Shown here: in pieces, positions 8,358-15,769 of the stretch
How positions within the stretch are numbered: the first letter of the stretch is position 1
How the letters are laid out: each line of letters starts with the position of its first letter
Source: Halocynthiibacter styelae
GTDB lineage: Bacteria > Pseudomonadota > Alphaproteobacteria > Rhodobacterales > Rhodobacteraceae
NCBI RefSeq assembly: GCF_016123485.1
Contig: NZ_JADCKQ010000019.1
Coordinates: 1-44,356 of the forward strand
Direction: 5' to 3'
Length of the DNA: 44,356 bases
Program-made: the position numbers and the translations under genes
Notes under the pieces: generated by a model
Told to the model about the DNA's origin: nothing
The model's input: only the letters and a program-made list of their open reading frames with translations
Databases searched by the model: none

Positions 8358-8786
8358 TCAGAATGGTGCCCAACAAGCCTGGGCACCTGCTAAAGTGGAT
8401 GCTGCCTGAATACAGTAACTGTAGTCCTGCACCTGCGCCTCGAGCTGCTCTCGTTCCCGGCTCAGATTTCTCTGACTGCGCTCCAGCTCAGCAATCGTAT
8501 CACCCCGATCATTGTATCGGCGTACAAGGTCGTTGTACTCGCCTCGCAGGTTTTCATATTCTTCAACGCAATCACTGACATCTGACTGACATGCGAAACC
8601 TTCGTAATTGCATTGGTAGCTTTCAAAGCACTCTGCAGAAGATGAAACACATTTTCCCATTGAGGAACAAACGGTGTCGCCATAGTCGAGACAGGCTGGC
8701 CTCCCAAATGAACAGCTGAAATTTTGAGCGGAAACCGGAAGGGCTAACAGCAGTGAAAACGAAGCAAGCACTGAAGCCATACGCAT
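8358..8786 (-). CDS. Secreted cysteine-rich coiled-coil protein, 142 aa
   Basis: A signal peptide (SVLASFSLLLALPVSA) with a likely AQ cleavage near residue 21 leads to a cysteine-rich stretch of about 55 residues with at least eight cysteines (CSFGRPACL, CSSMGKC, CFESYQC, CQSDVSDC). A charged heptad-like coiled coil of about 50 residues follows (EYENLRGEYNDLVRRYNDRG onwards), and two more cysteines lie near the end. Disulfide-bonded periplasmic or exported folding is expected. I do not recognise a family. The start at 8786 has AGGGA upstream. It converges with uvrB, with only five bases between stops. Confidence 0.7.
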   Translation of the reverse strand: MRMASVLASFSLLLALPVSAQNFSCSFGRPACLDYGDTVCSSMGKCVSSSAECFESYQCNYEGFACQSDVSDCVEEYENLRGEYNDLVRRYNDRGDTIAELERSQRNLSREREQLEAQVQDYSYCIQAASTLAGAQACWAPF

Positions 8787-9039
8787 AGATTTATCCCTCA
8801 AAAGATAGTTCTTGCGGCTCACCATACGCACACCCCCCTAATATGAAAGCCCGGCTTGAATTTTAACTCAAAAGAGAAAGAAACTTCTCCCTCAGCTCAC
8901 CTCACAAACCCGTGAGGTCGCAATTCGGCCCTGATCCGGCCTCAGTTTCGGTGCGTTGACATGCGATCCAAGTCCCTCAAATGTAAATCAAATCTGTAAC
9001 AAGTTCGTTCGTTTCAATCATAACACTGGGGAGTGCGTT

Positions 9040-9246
9040 ATGCTTAAACGCTTGCTTACCGCTGTCTGTGCAACAGGTTTTGTTGCAACAGCTGCGGCCG
9101 CGGATCCGACCTGGATGCTGGGTGGTACAATTTCCTTTGGGGGGAATGCGTCACCGGAACTGGGCCTGACCGCAAAAATCTTATCATCTGACCAACGCGA
9201 CGATGTCGTCGGTGCGCTTGGCGTGATCTACTGTTACGGGACATAA
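9040..9246 (+). pseudogene. 5' part of a secreted-protein gene interrupted by the prophage
   Basis: The frame starts with a strong GGGGAG six bases before ATG 9040 and encodes a signal peptide ending ATAAAADPTW. A glycine-rich, beta-like segment follows (MLGGTISFGGNASPELGL) up to the codons for ALGVIY. Host sequence ends at 9231; the prophage then supplies three codons and a TAA at 9244. The missing 3' part lies at 44162-44356, in the same frame once the phage and one copy of TCTAC are removed. A possible -35 element TTGACA is at 8956. The intact protein was probably a small outer-membrane or cell-surface protein; its function is unknown. Confidence 0.85.
9227..9231. repeat. Left 5-bp target-site duplication (TCTAC)
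   Basis: TCTAC here and at 44162-44166 flank the prophage exactly. Five base pairs is the duplication length made by Mu-type transposition. Confidence 0.88.
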
Positions 9247-9248
9247 GT
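9232..9248 (+). repeat. Left terminal repeat L1 (transposase end site)
   Basis: TGTTACGGGACATAAGT is the extreme left end. It matches the inverted right end (TGTAGCGGGCCAAAAGT) at 13 of 17 positions and L2 at 9346. It is the expected MuA-type binding and cleavage site. Confidence 0.8.
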
Positions 9249-9260
9249 ACTGTCATATGA

Positions 9261-9300
9261 GGGATTAAGTTGGATTATCCGGGATCAAGTGGGATTGGCC
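9261..9300 (+). repeat. Two tandem 20-bp units at the phage left end
   Basis: Units 9261-9280 and 9281-9300 share the pattern GGGATnAAGTnGGATTnnCC, 16 of 20 bases identical. They lie 30 bp inside the left end, where Mu carries extra transposase sites, so a role in end-complex assembly is likely but unproven. Confidence 0.6.
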
Positions 9301-9345
9301 TTGTTTATAAGGGCGTACCGGATGTTATCCAAAGGGAACTTCTCA

Positions 9346-9362
9346 AAGGGCGGGACAAAAGT
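9346..9362 (+). repeat. Internal left-end repeat L2 (transposase site)
   Basis: AAGGGCGGGACAAAAGT shares GCGGGnCAAAAGT with the inverted right end and has the same orientation as L1. An internal copy about 115 bp from the end matches the multi-site left end of Mu. Confidence 0.65.
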
Positions 9363-9412
9363 AAAGGGGTGATATCCGGGGTGATCCGGGAGGCGACCTG
9401 AACGGGCGGAGT

Positions 9413-9515
9413 TTTGAAAGGTGATTTTGAAAGCGGTTTTCAAAAGCCTTCAAGGCCCTTTTAAACAAGGCCTGAGAGGCTTTCAAAAATATGACGATGC
9501 CTGGAATTTTTGAAA
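9413..9515. repeat. Cluster of TTTGAAAG/TTTCAAAA motifs
   Basis: The stretch repeats TTTGAAAG (9413-9420, 9426-9433), its inverse TTTTCAAAA (9437-9445) and CTTTCAAA (9480-9487), and ends with a related TTTTTGAAAA. The same octamer recurs three times at 26598-26626 in the middle of the phage. It could bind a phage or host nucleoid protein. No gene lies in 9247-9666. Confidence 0.5.
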
Positions 9516-9526
9516 AGGGCGTTTTT

Positions 9527-9561
9527 AAAAGGTGGGACGCAACGTCCTACCTTTTGTTTTT
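9527..9561 (+). terminator. Strong hairpin terminator near the phage left end
   Basis: Thirteen-base arms AAAAGGTGGGACG and CGTCCTACCTTTT, with one G-T pair and a 3-nt loop, are followed by GTTTTTTC on the plus strand. Rightward this would block host transcription entering from the interrupted gene. Leftward it lies about 110 bp after the repressor stop and has a shorter T-run, so it may act in both directions. Part of the stem sequence (GGTAGGACGC) recurs at 9637-9646. Confidence 0.75.
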
Positions 9562-9666
9562 TCAGTCCCACTGCGCCTATTCACCAATAATATAAGGCAA
9601 AAGTCACCACGCCGCGCCGCAAAATCCGCTCTCAAAGGTAGGACGCATTTTGCACCACTATTTTTC

Positions 9667-10335
9667 CTACGGTGTCCGGCAAAAATAGACCACGCGCCCG
9701 ACAACGCGCAGATCTTCCATGCGATCCGGGGCGATGGTTTCAGGTGGGTAAATCTGATTGTCGGAAATCAGATCAATGGTGTTGTCGATGCGCTTGCGCG
9801 CGCGCTTCACCAGCAGATCATCGGCAACGCCCAGGACATAGATGCCACCGCCGTTGATGTATGCCTGGCTGTGATCCACCACCAGAAGCGATCCGTCAGG
9901 GATGGTGGGTTCCATGCTGTCGCCGCTGGCCCGGATGATAGAGCAGTGTTTGGGGGATGCGCCCAGATCATGCAGGAAGCCTTCCTGAAAGCCGATGTCA
10001 CGCACGATAACCTCTGATGCGACAGCAGCACCGGGACCGGCAGAGGCGCTGATATCATATTCAGGCAGATAAGTGAGGTATGGTAGATTATTTTCTACCC
10101 CAAGGGATTCTCTCCCTGAATACTCTGGCTCCGATCCTTTGGTGCCAGTCAGTATATATAATACATCTGCGCCAATTTCAGAGATTGCAGCAAAATAATC
10201 CCCGTCTGGGCTGGTTTTGCCCTTCTCGTAATTTATCTGCGAATGCTTCTTTGCACCCCCGACTTCAGCAAAGTCTGGCTGGTTCATGCCAAGCCTGATG
10301 CGTTCCTCACGTAATCTCTCATGAATGGTAGACAA
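9667..10335 (-). CDS. Phage repressor, HTH plus S24 LexA-like domain, 222 aa
   Basis: An N-terminal helix-turn-helix of Cro/CI type (RLREERIRLGMNQPDFAEVGGAKKHSQINYEKG) is joined to an S24 peptidase-like domain with the serine in ASGDSMEPTI (about residue 140) and the lysine in DDLLVKRARK (about residue 178). This serine-lysine pair mediates RecA-stimulated self-cleavage in LexA/CI proteins, so induction by DNA damage is plausible. The start is TTG at 10335, supported by AGGAAAG upstream; no ATG exists before residue 16. It is divergent from the Ner-like gene, with operators between them. It should maintain lysogeny by shutting off the early operon. It is not of the classic Mu c type. Confidence 0.9.
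   Translation of the reverse strand: MSTIHERLREERIRLGMNQPDFAEVGGAKKHSQINYEKGKTSPDGDYFAAISEIGADVLYILTGTKGSEPEYSGRESLGVENNLPYLTYLPEYDISASAGPGAAVASEVIVRDIGFQEGFLHDLGASPKHCSIIRASGDSMEPTIPDGSLLVVDHSQAYINGGGIYVLGVADDLLVKRARKRIDNTIDLISDNQIYPPETIAPDRMEDLRVVGRVVYFCRTP
10082..10099. promoter_or_regulatory. Perfect operator-like palindrome inside the repressor gene
   Basis: GGTAGA-TTATTT-TCTACC has perfect 6-bp arms and a 6-bp AT spacer, the same layout as the two sites between the repressor and the early promoter. It lies about 235 bp inside the repressor coding region and could act as an auxiliary operator for looping or autoregulation. Confidence 0.5.
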
Positions 10336-10373
10336 TATTCAACTTTCCTGTTGACGGTAGATAATATTCAACC
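10327..10373. promoter_or_regulatory. Two repressor operator repeats
   Basis: GGTAGACAATATTCAACT (10327-10344) and GGTAGATAATATTCAACC (10356-10373) are direct copies spaced 29 bp start to start, each an imperfect dyad GGTAGA-N6-TCAACC. The first covers the TTG start of the repressor and the second fills the spacer of the early promoter, so bound protein would block both genes. Confidence 0.7.
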
Positions 10374-10379
10374 TAATCT
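10351..10379 (+). promoter_or_regulatory. Early promoter (Pe-like)
   Basis: TTGACG (10351-10356) and TAATCT (10374-10379) are separated by 17 bp, and an operator occupies the spacer. It points to the Ner-like gene that opens the early operon. Confidence 0.7.
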
Positions 10380-10427
10380 CATATTTAACGCAGCCAGCTA
10401 AGGCGCAGACTGATCTAGTGAGGAAAG

Positions 10428-10709
10428 ATGGCACAAAGGGAAATGAATTTCCAGCCCGGCGCAGTTTTACACGATGCAATAATCGGGGCCTTCAAGATGC
10501 ACGGCGGCAGCTTTGAGCGCTGGTGCCGTGAGAAGAAAATCAACCCGACCGTTGCCCGTCAGGCCACTACCGGACAATCACGCGGGAAGAATGGTCGCAA
10601 CATTCTGGCAGAGCTTGTGGAAGCCGCCGGGCCGGAAATCGTCCGTCAGGTTTATGAGAAGCGTGTGTTGGAACATGCCGATGAGCTGCGCAAAGGGCAG
10701 CGCCGCTAA
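10428..10709 (+). CDS. Ner/Cro-like early DNA-binding protein, 93 aa
   Basis: A small basic, helical protein with a putative helix-turn-helix (FERWCREKKINPTVARQATTGQ, about residues 29-50) and a conserved-looking GKNGRNILAELVEAAG segment. It is the first gene after the early promoter, the place of ner in Mu, whose product turns down early and repressor transcription. The SD (AGGA) is rather close to the ATG at 10428; an alternative ATG is at 10443. The role is inferred mainly from position and size. Confidence 0.65.
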   Translation: MAQREMNFQPGAVLHDAIIGAFKMHGGSFERWCREKKINPTVARQATTGQSRGKNGRNILAELVEAAGPEIVRQVYEKRVLEHADELRKGQRR

Positions 10710-10849
10710 TGCGTGATGGTTGCTGCAATGGCTGGCGTATCAGCCCGCTGCCAGCGGGTTCTGGTTATCGCTTTAAGGTCACGCGGGATGGTCGGTGTGA
10801 ACAGTTTTACACCCGCACCGCCGCGCTGAAATTCGCTTATTTTAACTGA
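10709..10849 (+). CDS. Small hypothetical protein, 46 aa
   Basis: The frame MRDGCCNGWRISPLPAGSGY... ends in an aromatic-rich tail (TAALKFAYFN). Its ATG overlaps the preceding stop (TAATG), a sign of translational coupling. Three cysteines sit in the first 30 residues. No family is recognised. It belongs to the early operon. Confidence 0.5.
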   Translation: MRDGCCNGWRISPLPAGSGYRFKVTRDGRCEQFYTRTAALKFAYFN

Positions 10850-10862
10850 GGTCTGAGAGCAG

Positions 10863-11477
10863 ATGTATAAGATTGAGTTTGAAGATCAGGGGCAGGATCT
10901 GCTGCGCCTGACATGTGATGAAGAAACCGGGGAAATTCTTTCTGCGGAACCTTTCCACAATGACCGTTACTCTGACGGTCGGCATTTTGTGAATGTGTCA
11001 ATGCTGCAGTCTTATCGGATGGTCAGCTATCAGAACCCGGACAATGAAACCGTTTTCTTCAAGTGGCCCATGGAGCGGCTGTTTCTGAACGGTGAGCTTC
11101 TGGCGTCGGCGGTACAGCATGAGGTCGAGCACAGTGCAGGTCGTCAGACACGTGGTTGGCGTGACATGCCACGTGTCTGCCTTCCGGGATACATCCTCAG
11201 CCTGCCATTCGCGTATATAGCCAGTCTTCTGCAGTTGGCTGGGCCGGAAACTCACTTGCTAATTGAGCGCCACCTCGAACAGCGTCCCGATAACCGCCGC
11301 CCAGGTTATCTGCAACGTTGGCTGCGAGTTGCAATGCGTTGGCTGATCTTATCACCCAATGCCGCGCAGCAATCCATTCCTGGAAAAACTGTATCCGGTT
11401 CTTTTTCTGCGCCCACTTCTCATCCTGAGACGGAGTCTGAGCGAGAATATTCAGAACACGTTGAGACGGAGCACTGA
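10863..11477 (+). CDS. Early hypothetical protein, 204 codons, C-terminal half doubtful
   Basis: Residues 1 to about 108 look like a genuine soluble protein (YKIEFEDQGQDLLRL, then VNVSMLQSYRMVSYQNP) and use the phage's codon style. From about 11195 the frame runs antisense to the well-supported minus-strand gene at 11197-11619, and the composition changes to Arg/Pro/Ser-rich. The simplest reading is that a shorter original gene lost its end when a reverse-strand gene was inserted, and the frame now reads through. Its function is unknown; it sits in the early operon before the ParB-like gene. Confidence 0.5.
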   Translation: MYKIEFEDQGQDLLRLTCDEETGEILSAEPFHNDRYSDGRHFVNVSMLQSYRMVSYQNPDNETVFFKWPMERLFLNGELLASAVQHEVEHSAGRQTRGWRDMPRVCLPGYILSLPFAYIASLLQLAGPETHLLIERHLEQRPDNRRPGYLQRWLRVAMRWLILSPNAAQQSIPGKTVSGSFSAPTSHPETESEREYSEHVETEH

Positions 11478-11619
11478 CAATGTTTTCTACGTCAACAATC
11501 CGCTTTGTTTGCTCAAGGCTGAATAGCTCTTCCATGTCTTCGTCCGAGAGCAGGTCCAGTAATTCATCGGCCCGGTGCCGTGCCTCGTTTGCATATCTGT
11601 GCAAATTTAGTCCTCTCAT
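11197..11619 (-). CDS. Reverse-strand hypothetical protein in the early region (moron candidate), 140 aa
   Basis: A strong GGAGG lies seven bases before the ATG at 11619. The protein is acidic and helical: DELLDLLSDEDMEELFSLEQ, then NRIQFFQEWIAARHW and a C-terminal AQPTAEDWLYTRM. It opposes the whole early operon and would be antisense to the end of the 10863 gene, so it may be expressed in the lysogen. Such isolated reverse genes are often cargo genes giving the lysogen immunity or fitness traits. I do not recognise the family. No clear promoter is visible upstream. Confidence 0.65.
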   Translation of the reverse strand: MRGLNLHRYANEARHRADELLDLLSDEDMEELFSLEQTKRIVDVENIVSAPSQRVLNILAQTPSQDEKWAQKKNRIQFFQEWIAARHWVIRSANALQLAANVADNLGGGYRDAVRGGAQLASEFPAQPTAEDWLYTRMAG

Positions 11620-11674
11620 GAAATCCCTCCGTCATTTGTTTGGACGCTATGACGATAGGGCGGGATGCACTGCA

Positions 11675-11902
11675 ATGAAACCTCCCCATGAGGTGCATTC
11701 CGACTTTATTCGCCTCCGTAAAGCTGCCCGCTACGTTGAGGCGTCACGCGACCCCGGCACTCCCCGCCATCACGACGACAGCCGGGGTCGCGTAAGGTTT
11801 ACGGATCATCCGTGGTGGCCCTGGCTGGACGCTACCATAGGCGGCGTCAGCCTCTTCGTCATATTCTTTGGTCTGCTGGCTATGGAGAGCTACTTTCAAT
11901 GA
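11675..11902 (+). CDS. Small single-span membrane protein, 75 aa
   Basis: A polar, basic N-terminal half (RLRKAARYVEASRDPGTPRH) is followed by WWPWLDATIGG and one hydrophobic helix (VSLFVIFFGLLAM, about residues 57-70). The stop overlaps the ParB-like start (ATGA), which supports translation. The start is uncertain: no strong Shine-Dalgarno is visible, and an in-frame ATG exists at 11618. Its function is unknown. Confidence 0.45.
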   Translation: MKPPHEVHSDFIRLRKAARYVEASRDPGTPRHHDDSRGRVRFTDHPWWPWLDATIGGVSLFVIFFGLLAMESYFQ

Positions 11903-12693
11903 GTGTTGAACTTCTGAACCTGTCTGAAATCACCGTTGCGGACCGTCTGCGGTCTGTGGATGAGGACTGGGCGAAAGCCATTGCGCAGTCCATCGAAATC
12001 AACGGGCTGATGGAACCGATTGTTGTGCGCCCGGTAAAGGGTGGCGGCTATGCTCTGGTGGCTGGTGCGCACCGTTTCCGGGGGCTGGAACTGGCCGGAC
12101 TGGATGAGGCGGAATGTAAGATCCTTGACCTGACAGAGGCTGAGGCACGTCTGGCAGAGATTGACGAAAACCTGATGCGCCGGGAAATGAGCGCGCTTGA
12201 CCGGGCTGTGTTTCTGGCAGAGCGCAAGCGGGTTTATGAGGAACTGCACCCGGAAACTGTGCATGGTGGCGACCGGGGAAATCAGCACACTGGTGGCAAG
12301 TCGCAAACATTGCGACTTGGCAGATTTACCGAAGATGTGGCTGAGAAAATCGGCCTGTCTGAGCGCACTATTCAGGACGCCGTGGCGCTTGTGAAACGCC
12401 TGACGCCTGAGGCCCTGAACGCCCTGCGCGATACAGAAATTGCCTCCAACGGGGCGCAACTGAAGGCGCTGGCAAAGCTGGAACCTGCGGATCAGGAAGA
12501 GATTGCCGGGCTGATCAAAAGCGGCGGCATTAAATCTGTGGCGGAAGGTGTGGCGCTGAAAAGCGATGCGCCCGCGAAGAAAGAGGATGATCCGCGCGAA
12601 GCATGGTTCCGGGCTGTGCGCAAAACATGGTCGCAGGGCAGCAAGCACTGGCAGAAAGCATTCCTGGAAGAGATTGGCGCTGAGTTCAAATGA
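11899..12693 (+). CDS. ParB/RepB-like DNA-binding protein, 264 aa
   Basis: The N-terminal domain has the ParB nuclease/CTPase pattern: ADRLRSVDEDWAKAIAQSI, NGLMEPIVVRPV and the GAHRFRGLE box (about residue 57). A helical region with a helix-turn-helix follows (VAEKIGLSERTIQDAVALVKRL, about residues 150-172), then a charged tail. It lies between the early control genes and the MuA-like transposase and overlaps both neighbours by ATGA junctions. There is no ParA partner, so classical partitioning is unlikely. A role as an early regulator or in transposition is an inference. Confidence 0.8.
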   Translation: MSVELLNLSEITVADRLRSVDEDWAKAIAQSIEINGLMEPIVVRPVKGGGYALVAGAHRFRGLELAGLDEAECKILDLTEAEARLAEIDENLMRREMSALDRAVFLAERKRVYEELHPETVHGGDRGNQHTGGKSQTLRLGRFTEDVAEKIGLSERTIQDAVALVKRLTPEALNALRDTEIASNGAQLKALAKLEPADQEEIAGLIKSGGIKSVAEGVALKSDAPAKKEDDPREAWFRAVRKTWSQGSKHWQKAFLEEIGAEFK

Positions 12694-14672
12694 AAGACTG
12701 GTGGTCCATATCAGAGCTTCACGCACTGGGGCACAATGCTTTGCCGGGGACTGTGCGTCGTATTCGCAGCTTTGCCGAAACCAACTGGCATGCGCACAGC
12801 ACCTGCTGGCGTGAGGTTGAGGACAACGGCGGCACCCGTCGCGAATACCACCGCTCTCTGTTTCCCGGCTCTCTGCAGGTGCATATCACGCATCTGGAAG
12901 CCATGGCAGAAGCCAAAGATATGGATGCCAAAGCGGCAGAGGATGCGGAATGGGCGGAGCGCTGGGATGCTTTTGCCCGTGCCTCTGAACATGCACGATC
13001 AGAAGCTGAACTGCGCCTGCAGGCTGTGACCATGTTCCTTGATCTGGAACTGAGCCTGACCGCGACCGTCGCTTATGATTACGTTGCCCGGAAACTTGGC
13101 GTGTCAGCGCGTTCTGTCATGCGCTGGCGGGATATGGTTGGCGGCGTCGAAAAACGCAACTGGCTGGTTGTGCTGATGCCTTCTGCCAAGACAGGCCGCA
13201 AAAAGACAGACCTGCACCCGGATGCGCTGCAATACATCATCACAGATTATGTGCGCAATGAAGGGCCAAGCTTTAAGTCTTGCTATGACCGCCTAAAGGA
13301 TGTGGCGGCAGTTCAGGGCTGGGGAAAGCTGCCAAGCTGGAAAACCCTGAAACGTCGGGTTGAGGATACAGTCGGATACCAGACGATTGTTTATTGGCGT
13401 GAAGGAAAAGACCGTGCGATGCGGCTGTTTCCGGCACAGGAACGGGACAAGAGCTGTTTCCACGCGATGCAGGGCGTCAACTCTGACGGTCACGTTGCGG
13501 ATACCTGGGTGTTGTTCCCCGATGGCGAAATCATGCGCCCGACCGTTGTGGGCTTCCAGGACCTCTATTCCAATGCAGGTCTGAGCTTCCGAGTGGGTAA
13601 GTCTGAGGATAGCTGGCTGATCCAGCTTGCGGCTGCAGATATGATTGAGCAGCATGGTATTCCTGAGGATGTCTGGTTTGATAACGGCGCAGCCTTCTGG
13701 TCCAAACATATTTCCGGCGGCGCAACCAAAGGCTTCCGGAAGAAAGAGGCTGATGAACCACTGGGGATGCTGCCAAAGCTTGGCGTCACGATCCACGCGA
13801 CAACAGTTTACTGGGGTCAGGCAAAGCCGATTGAACGCCTCTGGAAAGATCTGTGTGACCGGGTCGCCAAACACCCGGCCTGTGCTGGTGCATACACTGG
13901 CAAAGATGCCCTGAGTAAGCCGGACAATTACAAGTCAAAGGCCGTGCCGCTGGAAACATATGAGCAACTGCTGGCCCGTGAAGTTGAGCGCTACAATGAG
14001 CAAACCGGGCGCAACACCCGTATTGCTGCCGGGGGCAGCTATGGGGATGCGTTCCGGGAAAGCCTGGAACATCCTGATGTTCTGATTGCCCGTGCGACCC
14101 CGTTGCAGAAACGTCTGATGTATCTGGCGCGTGAGGATAAACTGGTGCGCAAGCCGGACGGTGCAATCCATATGCTGGGCAACCGCTACTGGAATGAAGA
14201 TCTGAATGAGCTGATGGGGAAGCGTGTGACAGTGCGTTATGACCCTCAGAACCCGACGGATGATCTGTTTGTTTACACAATGAAAGAAGATCGGTTCATC
14301 ACGGCTGCGCAATGCATTCATGCCGCGCATTATAATGATCCGGCTGAAGCAAAACGCCATTCTGATATGCGCAACAGTTCTGTTAAGCGCTGGCGCAGCG
14401 GTCTGGCCGATGCTTCCAAATATACGGTTGAGGATATCGCTGCCATGACGCCCGGCATTGATACGCCCGGCACAGTGCGGATCCCGAAGAAGCAGAAAAT
14501 GCAGAAGGTTGTCGGGCTGAACTTTCAGGATGTGGAAACGCCATATGAGGGCGTTGATGCCGAAGAAGGGCGCAGCCGCATTCAGGCGCAGCGCGCAAAT
14601 GATGGGTTCAGTCGCGGTGTGACAGCCAGTCTGGGTGTGACGGATATTTTTGATGTCGGAAGTAGAAAATAA
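12690..14672 (+). CDS. MuA-type DDE transposase, 660 aa
   Basis: The N-terminus (WWSISELHALGHNALPGT) is the Mu-type winged-helix domain that binds the internal enhancer. The next domains (about residues 100-240) bind the end repeats. The catalytic DDE triad is visible as GVNSDGHVADTW (first Asp, about residue 258), VWFDNGAAFW (second Asp, about 331) and KPIERLWKD (Glu, about 387). A C-terminal region for contact with MuB and ClpX follows. It catalyses strand transfer during integration and replicative transposition, with the 9232 and 44161 ends as substrates. Length is close to Mu A (663 aa). Confidence 0.95.
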   Translation: MKDWWSISELHALGHNALPGTVRRIRSFAETNWHAHSTCWREVEDNGGTRREYHRSLFPGSLQVHITHLEAMAEAKDMDAKAAEDAEWAERWDAFARASEHARSEAELRLQAVTMFLDLELSLTATVAYDYVARKLGVSARSVMRWRDMVGGVEKRNWLVVLMPSAKTGRKKTDLHPDALQYIITDYVRNEGPSFKSCYDRLKDVAAVQGWGKLPSWKTLKRRVEDTVGYQTIVYWREGKDRAMRLFPAQERDKSCFHAMQGVNSDGHVADTWVLFPDGEIMRPTVVGFQDLYSNAGLSFRVGKSEDSWLIQLAAADMIEQHGIPEDVWFDNGAAFWSKHISGGATKGFRKKEADEPLGMLPKLGVTIHATTVYWGQAKPIERLWKDLCDRVAKHPACAGAYTGKDALSKPDNYKSKAVPLETYEQLLAREVERYNEQTGRNTRIAAGGSYGDAFRESLEHPDVLIARATPLQKRLMYLAREDKLVRKPDGAIHMLGNRYWNEDLNELMGKRVTVRYDPQNPTDDLFVYTMKEDRFITAAQCIHAAHYNDPAEAKRHSDMRNSSVKRWRSGLADASKYTVEDIAAMTPGIDTPGTVRIPKKQKMQKVVGLNFQDVETPYEGVDAEEGRSRIQAQRANDGFSRGVTASLGVTDIFDVGSRK

Positions 14673-14754
14673 ATCGGCGGGGATACTGGCATATCCCCGC
14701 CTTCAAAACGGCCCAAGGATGAGATGCGGGCTATCAAACGAGGAGAAAAGTAAC

Positions 14755-15768
14755 ATGAATGTAGCAGTGAAACAACCACCTGCAGGCAACAGTGTCTGGG
14801 CGATGCCGCAGAGCAAGCCAGCCGGGTGCAGCGATGACGTGCTTTCCCGTTGGAATGCCGCAACGGATGAGCTGCGCAAGCTGGCGCTGGAAAAAGGCTG
14901 GTCAAAATCCGAGGTTGCCCGGCGCGCGGATCTTGCGGTGGGCACATTTTCTGGCTGGTATGACGGAACCTATAAAGGCCGTTATGACACCAATACCGCG
15001 AAGATTGAAAACTTCCTTGCGGGGTTTCAGGCCGCAAATGCAGCTACCGCTGCCCTGCCTGATGATCCGGGCTTTGTGCAGACCTCTATCGCACGTTCTC
15101 TGTTTGAAACCTTCACCTATGCGCAGGCACTGCCAACCATGGGCGTTGCAATCATCGGTGCTGGTCTTGGAAAAACAATGGCTGCAGAGGAATTTGCAGC
15201 GACACGCCCGCATGTCTACCACGTGACCCTCAGCCCATCTGTCTGCACCCCGCATAAGATCAATGTTGAGATTGCAGATGCGCTTGGCATTAACAGCCGC
15301 GACAGCAACTCGCTGCGCGCAAAGATCATTGCCACGCTGAAGCATTCAGGCTTCAGTTCTCTGCTGATCATTGATGAGGCCCAGAACCTTGATGCGGACT
15401 GTATCAATGAGCTGCGCTATTACCACGACAAAGCCAAATGCGGTCTTGTGCTTCTGGGGAACAATGAGGGGAAAATCCCTTATAAAAGTTCACCACAGTT
15501 GCACCGGCGTCGGGGCCGTTCCTTGCAGATCATGCAGCCTGATCCCGCTGATGCAGAAATGCTGCTGAATGCCTGGAAGGTGAAAGATCCGGAAGTGCGC
15601 CGTGTTGCCGCGCTGGTCGCCAGCAAGCAAGGGCATTTCGGATCCATGACTGAAACTCTCAAATCTGCGGCGATGGTCGCGCGTGGTAATGGCCGGGCGA
15701 TCACTGCTGACGATATCCGCGACGGATATTTCCTGCGCGGTGATGGCGATCTGAAGGAAGGGAAATAA
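14755..15768 (+). CDS. MuB-like transposition ATPase / target selector, 337 aa
   Basis: An N-terminal Cro-like helix-turn-helix (WSKSEVARRADLAVGTFSGW, about residues 46-65) is followed by an AAA+ domain with Walker A GAGLGKTMAAE (about residue 137) and Walker B LLIIDEAQNL (about residue 204). The C-terminal region matches the Mu B DNA-binding fold. MuB polymerises on DNA with ATP, picks target sites and activates the transposase. The start at 14755 has GAGGAGAAAA upstream. It follows the transposase gene with an 82-bp gap. Confidence 0.93.
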   Translation: MNVAVKQPPAGNSVWAMPQSKPAGCSDDVLSRWNAATDELRKLALEKGWSKSEVARRADLAVGTFSGWYDGTYKGRYDTNTAKIENFLAGFQAANAATAALPDDPGFVQTSIARSLFETFTYAQALPTMGVAIIGAGLGKTMAAEEFAATRPHVYHVTLSPSVCTPHKINVEIADALGINSRDSNSLRAKIIATLKHSGFSSLLIIDEAQNLDADCINELRYYHDKAKCGLVLLGNNEGKIPYKSSPQLHRRRGRSLQIMQPDPADAEMLLNAWKVKDPEVRRVAALVASKQGHFGSMTETLKSAAMVARGNGRAITADDIRDGYFLRGDGDLKEGK

Positions 15769-15769
15769 G

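Noticed and set aside
8350-8400. GGTGCCC/GGGCACC inverted repeat after uvrB
   Set aside because: It lies within the C-terminal codons of the minus-strand gene and has no T-run, so it is not a convincing terminator.
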